Below are positions 56,847 through 63,831 of a stretch of 64,000 nucleotides of DNA, piece by piece. This stretch comes from a virus. Each line of letters begins with the position of its first letter. The stretch's first letter is position 1. The stretch spans positions 1 to 64,000 of the IMG/VR virus record IMGVR_UViG_3300044691_000274, one strand, 5' to 3'. Made by a program: the position numbers and the translations under genes. The notes beneath the pieces were generated by a model, which did not search any database, had not been told where the DNA came from, and saw only the letters and a list, made by a program, of their open reading frames with translations.

Positions 56847-58457
56847 ATGGCCAGGACGCTTTCTGACAAAGAAGCCGCCCGCACGAAACGTGCATTCGAA
56901 CTCAGCGACCATAATGTTACCGAGACCGCCCGCCGGATGGGCATAAGCCGCACCACCATCCGGGACCGCCTCATTAAGATGGGGCTCACGGACAACGCCA
57001 AGACCACCAAGAAGCCGGACGTCGTCGGCGCCAAGAAGGTCTGGGCTGCGCCCGCTAAGACGCGCGTCGTCATCATGACCGGAGTGCAGGACGACTCGGG
57101 CATGGTGCCTGGCTGGCAGAACCTGCTGGCCTATACCAAGAAGCGCGACGGCGAGTTCCTCGTCGGGGGCTTCACCTACGACAAGAAGCTCTACACGGAT
57201 CACGAGACCAAGACGGCGTTGTTCCATCACGACGTGCTGCCTTACATGAACGGCGAGATCATGCAGCTTGCGCCGCGCCTCGTCTGGTACGGCGACTTCA
57301 ACGTGCTGCCGACCGCCGCCGACCCGCTCACCGGCTGGGACACGAACACCAAGGACAGTTGGGCCGTGTTCCCTCACGCCAAGATCGGCCTGAAGTGTGT
57401 CCCGACGATGCCAGGCCGGCCAGGCAAGCAGATCATGACCACCGGGGTCATCAGCCGCGCGAATTACATCCGCAAGAACGCCGGCCAGAAGGCCGAGTTC
57501 CATCACACCCACGGCGCCACAATCGCCGAGATCAAGCCGGACGGCACGTTCTTCTGCCGCCAGCTGATCCTGCTCAAGGACGGATCGTTCCAGGACCTGG
57601 ACGTTATGGTCAAGGACGGGAAGGTCACAAAAGGGCCGCCGGTAGAGGCCATCACCTGGGGCGACATCCACCGGGAATGGCTCGACCCGACCGTCGCGCG
57701 CGTCTGCTGGGGTTTCGACGTCGAGACCGGTGCAGTTAACGGCACGTCGATGCTCGACGACCTTCGGCCGCGCCACCAGTTCTTCCACGACTCGTTCGAC
57801 TTCAAGGCCCGGAACCACTGGACCCGCAACGACCCGCACGAGCGGCAGAAGCGCAACTACGAGAACTGCAACAGCGTCACGGACATGCTGGACAGCACCG
57901 CGCAGTTCCTCTCCGCGACCCGCCGCGACTTCTCGAAGAGCGTCCACGTTAGCTCGAACCACAACGACGCGCTCGACCGCTGGCTGAAGTCGCCGGACGG
58001 CCACATGGACGCGAAGAACGCCCAAATCTGGCATGAGCTGAACGCGGCTTGGCACGGCGCGATCAAGGAGGGTGACCTCCGGTTCGAGGCGTTCGCCTAC
58101 GCGCTGCAGAAGCGGGACTGGAACCTCGACGACGTCGCCTTCGTCCGGCGCGGCGAGAGCTACACCATCTGCCAAGCCACACAGCCGGTCGAGTGCGGCC
58201 TTCACATGGACGTGGGTCCACGCGGCGCGCGCGGCAGCGCCAAGGGCCTCAGCAAGATCGTGGAGCGCGTCAACGGCGCCCACACGCATGAGCCCGCGAT
58301 CGTCGAAGGCGTCTACGTCGCCGGCACCAGCACGGTCCTGGACATCCCTTACGCCACGCGCGGCCCGACCGGCTGGGCGCAGGCTGAGATCATCACTTAC
58401 GAGAGCGGGAAGCGCGCGATCGTGACCATCAGCAACGGAGGATACCGTGCGTCTTAG
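56847..58457 (+). CDS. HTH plus metallophosphoesterase protein, T5 A1-like
   Basis: 536 residues from ATG 56847. Residues 23-47 form a Fis-type helix-turn-helix (NVTETARRMGISRTTIRDRL). The rest carries calcineurin/Mre11-type metallophosphoesterase motifs: GDIHREW with Asp273 and His275, SSNHND with His372, and AHTHEP with His479 and His481. The same domain pair is, as I recall, found in T5 first-step transfer protein A1, which is linked to host DNA degradation and DNA transfer. A nuclease acting early on host DNA is therefore the leading guess. It lies downstream of the lysis cassette and overlaps the DUF4406 gene. Confidence 0.8.
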   Translation: MARTLSDKEAARTKRAFELSDHNVTETARRMGISRTTIRDRLIKMGLTDNAKTTKKPDVVGAKKVWAAPAKTRVVIMTGVQDDSGMVPGWQNLLAYTKKRDGEFLVGGFTYDKKLYTDHETKTALFHHDVLPYMNGEIMQLAPRLVWYGDFNVLPTAADPLTGWDTNTKDSWAVFPHAKIGLKCVPTMPGRPGKQIMTTGVISRANYIRKNAGQKAEFHHTHGATIAEIKPDGTFFCRQLILLKDGSFQDLDVMVKDGKVTKGPPVEAITWGDIHREWLDPTVARVCWGFDVETGAVNGTSMLDDLRPRHQFFHDSFDFKARNHWTRNDPHERQKRNYENCNSVTDMLDSTAQFLSATRRDFSKSVHVSSNHNDALDRWLKSPDGHMDAKNAQIWHELNAAWHGAIKEGDLRFEAFAYALQKRDWNLDDVAFVRRGESYTICQATQPVECGLHMDVGPRGARGSAKGLSKIVERVNGAHTHEPAIVEGVYVAGTSTVLDIPYATRGPTGWAQAEIITYESGKRAIVTISNGGYRAS

Positions 58458-58827
58458 GGGCAAGATCAGCAAACTCTACCTGGCAGGCCCGATGCGGGGC
58501 TACCCACGGTTCAACGGCGATGCGTTCGAGTATTGGGCGGAGACGCTGCGCGAGGCCGGCTACGAGGTGTTCAGCCCACGCGAGAACTCGATCAAACTGT
58601 TCGGCAAGGCCGTCTACGAAAATGCCGACGGAGACGAAGGCGCGATGGGCGGGGACGAAGAGCACATCTCGCGGACGGTCTTCGCGATCGACTGCCACTG
58701 GATTTGCACGCAGGCGCACGCCGTCGCGCTCATCAAGGGCTGGGAAAAGAGCAGGGGCGCGAGCGCCGAGTCAGCCGTCGGCCTGGCCATCCCGATGCTC
58801 GTTCTGCCGGTCGAGGAATATATCTGA
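58447..58827 (+). CDS. DUF4406 nucleoside deoxyribosyltransferase-like protein
   Basis: 126 residues (KLYLAGPMRGYPRFNGDAFE). YLAGPMRG at the start, then AETLREAGYEVFSPRENS and a D-HWI segment with LIKGWEKSRGASAE, are the hallmarks of DUF4406, related to nucleoside 2-deoxyribosyltransferases. It may process modified or free nucleosides. It overlaps the preceding gene by 11 bases. Confidence 0.85.
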   Translation: MRLRGKISKLYLAGPMRGYPRFNGDAFEYWAETLREAGYEVFSPRENSIKLFGKAVYENADGDEGAMGGDEEHISRTVFAIDCHWICTQAHAVALIKGWEKSRGASAESAVGLAIPMLVLPVEEYI

Positions 58828-58831
58828 GCAG

Positions 58832-58845
58832 TGCAATCACTTGCA
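58832..58845. repeat. TGCA-N6-TGCA dyad, spacer atcact
   Basis: Exact dyad (GTGCAATCACTTGCAC) four bases after the preceding stop, 12 bases before ATG 58858. Confidence 0.83.
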
Positions 58846-58857
58846 CGGGAGCGCGTA

Positions 58858-59328
58858 ATGAGTGAAACCACCGACCTCATGGACCAGCCAGACGCGAAGT
58901 CTTTGCTTGCCGTGCAGGCCGACGGCACCCCCGCGCCGCTGTTCGCCAACGCCTCCGACAACCCCGACAACCCGAAGGACAAGTTCGGCAAGGCCAAGGT
59001 CTGCGTCCACTTCATCCCCATGATCGCGATGGCCATGGAGGCAATCGTTATGCGGGTTGGCGCCATCAAATACGGATGGTTCAACTGGCGCGAGAAGAAG
59101 GTCGAGGCGGAAACCTACCTCGACGGCATGTGGCGGCACTACGCGCTCTGGCAAGCGGGCGAGGACAACGACGACGAGACCGGGGTGAGCCACCTGGCCT
59201 CCGTCCGCGCCGGCTGCGGCATCCTGATCGACGCGCAAGCGCAGGGCATGCTGATCGACAACCGCAAGCCAGACGCGGCGCTGATCGCATTCATCAAGTC
59301 GCAGGTGAAACCTGTCAGCATGATCTGA
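58858..59328 (+). CDS. dATP/dGTP diphosphohydrolase-like protein (DUF5664)
   Basis: 156 residues from ATG 58858. Residues 65-145 show MRVGAIKYGWFNWREKKVEA, TYLDGMWRHYALWQAGEDND, DETGVSHLASVRAGCGILID, the all-helical DUF5664/dATP-dGTP pyrophosphohydrolase pattern with acidic metal ligands. It would remove dATP or dGTP, perhaps to shape the nucleotide pool or favour a modified base. No PurZ homologue is visible in this window, so that link is unproven. Confidence 0.78.
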   Translation: MSETTDLMDQPDAKSLLAVQADGTPAPLFANASDNPDNPKDKFGKAKVCVHFIPMIAMAMEAIVMRVGAIKYGWFNWREKKVEAETYLDGMWRHYALWQAGEDNDDETGVSHLASVRAGCGILIDAQAQGMLIDNRKPDAALIAFIKSQVKPVSMI

Positions 59329-59338
59329 GGAGCGCGCC

Positions 59339-59800
59339 GTGTACCAAGTGCGAGAGGCGGACGGCAAGAACGCTCTAACCAGGATGATCCTGCGCGACCT
59401 CCACGAGGAGGTGTTTGGGGACTCGGCGCCCCAGGTGGTGACGGAGGAGGGCTGGTGGTGGCTCGCATGGTCTGGAAAGACACCTGTCGGATTTGCTGGG
59501 CTGCGGCTCGCCGCCGCGACGCCGGGCACAGCGTACCTGAACCGTTCCGGTGTTTTGCTTGCTCACCGTGGGCATGGGCTGCAACAGAGGTTCATCCGAC
59601 TCCGGGAGCGGAAGGCGATCAAGCTGGGCCTAAACCGGATGATCTCGGACACAAGCGCCAACAATCCCTCAGCGAACTCATTGATACGTGAGGGCTACCA
59701 GCTGTTCGACCCAGACTGGAAATGGGCCTTCGGCTATTCACTGTATTGGCAGAAGGCGTTGACCATAGATGGCCGCGCCGACTGCCGGGTGAGTAGTTAA
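59339..59800 (+). CDS. GNAT-family N-acetyltransferase
   Basis: 153 residues from GTG 59339. WWWLAWSGKTPVGFAGLRLA leads to LNRSGVLLAHRGHGLQQRFI, the acetyl-CoA binding motif A (R/Q-x-x-G-x-G variant), then NPSANSLIREGYQLFDPD as in GNAT enzymes. It presumably acetylates a host or phage protein, small molecule or antitoxin-like target; substrate unknown. It ends just before a degenerate dyad at 59792. Confidence 0.85.
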   Translation: MYQVREADGKNALTRMILRDLHEEVFGDSAPQVVTEEGWWWLAWSGKTPVGFAGLRLAAATPGTAYLNRSGVLLAHRGHGLQQRFIRLRERKAIKLGLNRMISDTSANNPSANSLIREGYQLFDPDWKWAFGYSLYWQKALTIDGRADCRVSS

Positions 59801-59805
59801 CTGCA
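59792..59805. repeat. Degenerate dyad (AGTA-gttaac-TGCA)
   Basis: The spacer and right arm fit, the left arm has two mismatches. TTGACT follows at 59814. It overlaps the last codons and stop of the acetyltransferase gene, in the control region of the small membrane protein and AAA+ genes. Confidence 0.4.
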
Positions 59806-59869
59806 ATTTCCCCTTGACTCCTGCCCGCACCAGAGTCATCGGTACGGGACCCGCAAACAGGAGGTTTCG

Positions 59870-60010
59870 GTGAGCCTCAGACACGTCGTTGTAATCACGC
59901 TGGGCACGGTCGGCGCTTATGCCGTAAGCAGCGGCAACTTGCTGGCCTTCGGGTTGGTTTTGGTGGTCGCAGCCCTGTCCGGCTATTTTTCGAAAGATTT
60001 GGGGCTCTGA
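59870..60010 (+). CDS. Tiny membrane protein
   Basis: 46 residues from GTG 59870 (VSLRHVVVITLGTVGAYAVS), preceded by AACAGGAGG. Two short hydrophobic segments, the second being LLAFGLVLVVAALSGYF. Its stop shares one base with the AAA+ ATPase ATG. Function unknown. Confidence 0.65.
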   Translation: MSLRHVVVITLGTVGAYAVSSGNLLAFGLVLVVAALSGYFSKDLGL

Positions 60011-61245
60011 TGCTCAAGCTTGCCATCGCCGCGCACCTGCCCCTCGTGGCAGTTGCGACCCGTGACACGATCAACCTGGCTGCGGTCATCAAGAACCTGA
60101 CCAAGAAAGAAATCGAGCCCTTCCCGATGAAGGCGACCGAGTTCAAGAAGCACGTGGTCTACTTTTTCGTCTTCTATCCGGACAAGAAGGTCTCGCTGGA
60201 ATACGAGATGATCTACAGCCAAATGACCAGCGCCGAGAGCACCCTGCTGCTCGTGAACCCGCCGAGGATTTACGACATCATGTTCAATGCCGGCGAGGTG
60301 CCCGTCCCGCGCCCGCTGGTCCAGGAGTTCCTCCAGGTGGTAGTGACGGACAAGAAGACGGCTGATGCCCTCACACGGGGCCTCGGTGGCTGCACAATCA
60401 AGGAGACGGCCGAACTCTGCGGGCTCACCATGGCGCGCGACGGCAGCCTCACGGTGCCCGGCCTGATGCTCACCCGCAAGGAGTCCTTCGCCGGGCAGCA
60501 GGGGCTCACCCAAATTGACACGAAACAGGCATTTTACCAGCCGCCGGCAGAGCTTGCGGAGTGGGTCTCCAAGGAGCGCCACGCATTCCTCACCGCCGAG
60601 GACGTGCGGCTGCGGGCGAGGGGCCTGGTCCTGGACGGCGATCCCGGTGTCGGCAAGACGTCGGGCGCCAAGTGGATGGCCGAGCAGTTCGGGGTGCCGC
60701 TGTTCCGGCTCGACCTGGCCGGCACCAAGAACAAATACATCGGCGACAGCGAGCGCAATCTACAGTCCCATCTGAGCCGGGCTGATCAGGAAGAGCCGTG
60801 CATGTTGCTGATCGACGAGGTCGAGAAGATCATGGGCTCATCCGTGGACGACAAGTCGGGGGTCACGACCAGCATGCTCTCCCAGCTGCTCTGGTGGCTC
60901 GCTGAGCACAAGTCTCGGGTGCTGATCATCATGACCACGAACGACCGGAAGGTGCTGCCTCCGGAGCTATATCGCGAGGGCCGCGTCGACAAGGTGATGG
61001 TGTTCGAGGGCCTTGAGTCAGGCCCAGCCATGGACTTCATCGACAGCGTGCTGAAGACCTTCCCCAAGCTCAAATATACGACGCCCGACGTCGCTGCGCT
61101 GCACGAAAAGGTTTTCGGCAAGAGCTGGGTCGTGCCCGGCGGCACAACTAAGAAAGTATCCCAATCTGCCCTGACAACAGCCGTATATGGTTGGGTCAAG
61201 GCTAACCAGACTCCCGGTCCGCACTTGCAAGTAATTGCAAAATAG
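60010..61245 (+). CDS. AAA+ ATPase
   Basis: 411 residues. The N-terminal 190 residues are a non-catalytic domain. The ATPase has Walker A GDPGVGKT with Lys216, Walker B LLIDEVEK with Asp269-Glu270, sensor-like MTTNDRK and an Arg-containing YREGRVDKV. The ordering fits classical AAA+ (FtsH/Rubisco-activase-like) rather than helicase loaders. It may remodel replication or transcription complexes. The last residues (LQVIAK) are encoded by an exact dyad at 61226. Confidence 0.88.
   Translation: MLKLAIAAHLPLVAVATRDTINLAAVIKNLTKKEIEPFPMKATEFKKHVVYFFVFYPDKKVSLEYEMIYSQMTSAESTLLLVNPPRIYDIMFNAGEVPVPRPLVQEFLQVVVTDKKTADALTRGLGGCTIKETAELCGLTMARDGSLTVPGLMLTRKESFAGQQGLTQIDTKQAFYQPPAELAEWVSKERHAFLTAEDVRLRARGLVLDGDPGVGKTSGAKWMAEQFGVPLFRLDLAGTKNKYIGDSERNLQSHLSRADQEEPCMLLIDEVEKIMGSSVDDKSGVTTSMLSQLLWWLAEHKSRVLIIMTTNDRKVLPPELYREGRVDKVMVFEGLESGPAMDFIDSVLKTFPKLKYTTPDVAALHEKVFGKSWVVPGGTTKKVSQSALTTAVYGWVKANQTPGPHLQVIAK
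61226..61239. repeat. TGCA-N6-TGCA dyad, spacer agtaat
   Basis: Exact dyad over the last codons of the AAA+ gene, 55 bases before ATG 61295. Confidence 0.78.
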
Positions 61246-61294
61246 CGCACAGGACGAGTGTAGCGAAAGTCCAAGTCTGAGCAAGGAGGCTCTA

Positions 61295-62083
61295 ATGGCA
61301 AAAAAGGCAGTTAAGGCAGTGATCGACCCGGCCAGCTTCACGCTGATGTCGGGGACCAGCAGCAAGGGGACCTATCTCCCGTTCGCGCGCAAGGGCGACA
61401 TCCTTCTCGGCGTCAAGCCGGAGGGTGCAGTTAACGGCGGCACCATGGGAGTTCCACACACCGTCTATTTCTGCGCTCGCCTGCGCGCGGCGCCGAACAA
61501 CGGACTGCTCGATCAGGCAGCAGAGGGCAACGTTGTCACGCTCAAGCCCAAGGCGACCGGCAAGCCAGGCGATGCCTTCGGCGGCATCGAATGGGACAAC
61601 GACGGCACCTCGCGCGCGTCGACCACGGTCGGAGCGTTCATCCCCGGCGACTTCAGCGTCAGCAACGAGAAGCTGCTCGCGGAGCTGAAGGAGGGCCTGG
61701 CCAACAGCGCCATGACGATCAAGATGGCTGACTACCTGCTCTCGCTCGCGGGGTCCGCCGACCTTCTCCACACGAAGGAGGAAATCGTCGCCTGGCTCGA
61801 CAGCGTCTATGACCCGCAGATCAACGCGGTGTTCGAGGGCATCAGCAAGCAGCTGGAGGTCCAGGCGGCCATGACCGCATCGGTTGGCGCCTTCGGCATC
61901 CAATCGGCCCTGCTCAAGAAAATATACGCCGAGAAGAAGGCGGCAAAGGGCGAGCCGGGGCTGGAGGAGGAGCAAATTCTCGAAGACCACTCGGACGACA
62001 TGGACGCCGAGATGAACGGAGACGACAGTGAATACGCCGTCGACGACAGTGGATACGCCGTCGACCCGCAAGACGGGGAGTGA
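61295..62083 (+). CDS. Unknown protein with acidic tail, possible ssDNA-binding protein
   Basis: 262 residues from ATG 61295 after AAGGAGG. The first 60 residues look like a beta-rich module (FTLMSGTSSKGTYLPFARKG); the middle is helical; the last 40 are strongly acidic (EEEQILEDHSDDMDAEMNGD), the arrangement of phage ssDNA-binding proteins. Proximity to replication genes agrees. No OB-fold signature is certain, so this is a guess from shape and place. Confidence 0.6.
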   Translation: MAKKAVKAVIDPASFTLMSGTSSKGTYLPFARKGDILLGVKPEGAVNGGTMGVPHTVYFCARLRAAPNNGLLDQAAEGNVVTLKPKATGKPGDAFGGIEWDNDGTSRASTTVGAFIPGDFSVSNEKLLAELKEGLANSAMTIKMADYLLSLAGSADLLHTKEEIVAWLDSVYDPQINAVFEGISKQLEVQAAMTASVGAFGIQSALLKKIYAEKKAAKGEPGLEEEQILEDHSDDMDAEMNGDDSEYAVDDSGYAVDPQDGE

Positions 62084-62135
62084 GATCAAGCCCGAAGGAC
62101 CGCGCGTGGTCTGAGGTGGGTTAGGGGTCCCGTTC

Positions 62136-63263
62136 ATGGAGGGGATTGTTCCCGAGGGTGTTGCCCGTTTGCAAGCGGGACCTCGGTGCCCCATTGAAGT
62201 GGGCGGGACCCCGCCGGTATTTTTGAAAGAGCCCGTGTCGATTGACCCTGCCGTAAAAAAGCAACCGCTCGCCCGCTGCATAGAGGCAACCAAGACTCTG
62301 GCTGCGGGCATTTTGCTTTACCGGGTCTGGCAATTCGCCCAGTGGAAGGGCATCGAGCGTGGTGGCCACGAGTGGAGCGTCAACGCAATGGAGCGGTGGC
62401 AGTTCGAGACCGGGCTGACACCAAAGCAGATGCGCGGCGCCTTCGACGAGCTACGCGAACGGAACCTAATCGTCACGGAGAGGCACGTGTTCAAGAACGT
62501 GATCCACGTGTTCGCGCGCCTCGTGCATTCTGCCCCCAAGGGCGAAATCCATTTTGCCCCAGAGGGCATAATCAGTTCTGCCCCAGAGGGCACAATCGAA
62601 GTTGCCCCGTGCGGCACAATCGGTTCTGCCCCAGAGGGCGAAATCATGTGTAAAGAAGAGCTGGAACTTGAGCTGGAACTAGAACTGAAATTGGGCGGAG
62701 CAAAGTCCGCCAATGTACCGGGTGAAGAAAAAGAGGAAACGGAAGAGATGTTGAAATTGAAAAGTCTGAGTGAGTTGATAGTGTTGACGGGAGCTGAGAA
62801 AGCATCCGCTCTACTGCATAAGCCCGTGAAGGATGAGAAAGTCTCTCTAGCGTGGAAGCATGGGTGGGCAAAAGCATATCCGGGGATGTTCTCTGGCCTC
62901 AGCGGCAAGGAGCTGGGCCAACTCCGGAACTTTGAAAAGGGGTGCCCCGCCGGCACCGCGCCCGCGATCCTCCTCTGGGTGCTTTCCGACTGGATCACGG
63001 TCGCGAAGAGCGCGGTGGAAATGAAGGGCAGCAAGGCGACACCAACTATGCCGGACGTCGGTTTTCTCTTGTATCACCGGCCACAGATCGTTATGTTATT
63101 TCAATCCAAGAAAGAGCCCGAAGTGCAAGAGGCGCCAGAGGCTATTATCGCGGCGGAGCAAGTGCAAGTAACTGCAATTCAACCGACCCCAGTCGAGCCG
63201 GAGCCCGCCTCCAAGAAACTGACTTGGGAAGAGCTGTCGGCCATCATCGACAAGGATGACTAA
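62136..63263 (+). CDS. Replication initiator-like protein carrying internal iterons
   Basis: 375 residues. Residues 70-125 resemble a winged helix-turn-helix (WSVNAMERWQFETGLTPKQM, FDELRERNLIVTE), as in phage replisome organisers. Residues 132-171 are five 8-residue repeats (SAPKGEIH, FAPEGIIS, SAPEGTIE, VAPCGTIG, SAPEGEIM) encoded by 24-bp DNA iterons; an EELELELELELKL stretch follows. The C-terminal half is helical. Lambda O has its origin iterons inside its own gene, and the following genes here look like loader and helicase, so an O-like initiator is favoured. Confidence 0.72.
   Translation: MEGIVPEGVARLQAGPRCPIEVGGTPPVFLKEPVSIDPAVKKQPLARCIEATKTLAAGILLYRVWQFAQWKGIERGGHEWSVNAMERWQFETGLTPKQMRGAFDELRERNLIVTERHVFKNVIHVFARLVHSAPKGEIHFAPEGIISSAPEGTIEVAPCGTIGSAPEGEIMCKEELELELELELKLGGAKSANVPGEEKEETEEMLKLKSLSELIVLTGAEKASALLHKPVKDEKVSLAWKHGWAKAYPGMFSGLSGKELGQLRNFEKGCPAGTAPAILLWVLSDWITVAKSAVEMKGSKATPTMPDVGFLLYHRPQIVMLFQSKKEPEVQEAPEAIIAAEQVQVTAIQPTPVEPEPASKKLTWEELSAIIDKDD
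62531..62650 (+). repeat. Five 24-bp iterons, candidate replication origin
   Basis: Copies start at 62531, 62555, 62579, 62603 and 62627 with exact 24-bp spacing. The conserved core is TGCCCCAGAGGGC followed by a variable base and AATC. Each core is itself a dyad (GCCC-N4-GGGC). Copy 1 (CCAA centre) and copy 4 (GTGC) deviate most. An AT-richer purine-rich stretch of about 150 bp follows (62651-62800), like a DNA-unwinding element. Confidence 0.75.
63163..63176. repeat. TGCA-N6-TGCA dyad, spacer agtaac
   Basis: Exact dyad inside the 3' part of the initiator gene, read as VQVTA, about 90 bases before its stop and upstream of the loader-like gene. Confidence 0.65.
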
Positions 63264-63827
63264 ATGTTGACCGACCCGTACGCCACCGGGGTCCTGGACA
63301 AAGAAATCCACGGCCGCCTCGTTCAGAACCTTGAGCACTATGCCAAGGACGCCGGCATCATGCCCTTCTGGGTCTGGACGAAGCTTTCCGACACCTGCGG
63401 GCCTGACGAACTCGACTACGCGCGGCAGTTCAACATCCACCGCGCCAAGGGCCTGACTCAGGGGCTCTGCTATCTCCGCGCCACCACCAAGGCCGATCCG
63501 GTCGACCATATGTTCGCGCTGGCGGGCGCGCTGGTGCGGAACTTCATCCGCGCGCGGGTGATGACGCTCTCCAAGGTCATCGAGCACATCAACGGGGGCG
63601 GCGTAGACGCCACGGCGCTCCTGATCCCAAACTTCTGCCTGAGCAAGCAAGAGGGTGGCAACATCCACCAGTGGCAAGCCCAGGTGATGAACGACCTGCT
63701 GATGCAGCGCGCGCAGGAGGGGAACCAAACGATCCTCTACGCGACCTCGCTGGACGACATCAAGAACGCCTACGGACTCGTGACCCAACAGCTGGTCAAG
63801 ACCCGCTTCCTCAAGATCGAGATTTGA
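63264..63827 (+). CDS. Possible helicase loader-like protein
   Basis: 187 residues with ATG directly after the preceding stop. There is no clear Walker A, but ATALLIPNFCLSKQEGGNIHQ then VMNDLLMQRAQEGNQTILYATSLDDIKNAYG resembles the Walker B to sensor 1 layout of DnaC-like loaders, with a degenerate ATPase core. The location between an initiator-like gene and a probable helicase start supports a loader. This is a weak structural analogy. Confidence 0.5.
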   Translation: MLTDPYATGVLDKEIHGRLVQNLEHYAKDAGIMPFWVWTKLSDTCGPDELDYARQFNIHRAKGLTQGLCYLRATTKADPVDHMFALAGALVRNFIRARVMTLSKVIEHINGGGVDATALLIPNFCLSKQEGGNIHQWQAQVMNDLLMQRAQEGNQTILYATSLDDIKNAYGLVTQQLVKTRFLKIEI

Positions 63828-63831
63828 TCGC

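Noticed and set aside
643-63176. Reading the dyads as sigma-54 promoters or as RNA hairpins
   Set aside because: Sigma-54 sites need GG and GC about 11-12 apart and are asymmetric; here the arms are symmetric with GC-GC spacing of 10. RNA hairpins would favour pairing of the outer spacer bases, but A opposite C is frequent.
643-63176. TraR/LuxR-type boxes
   Set aside because: The TGCA arms recall the tra box, but that has a four-base centre; no LuxR-family gene is visible in the window.
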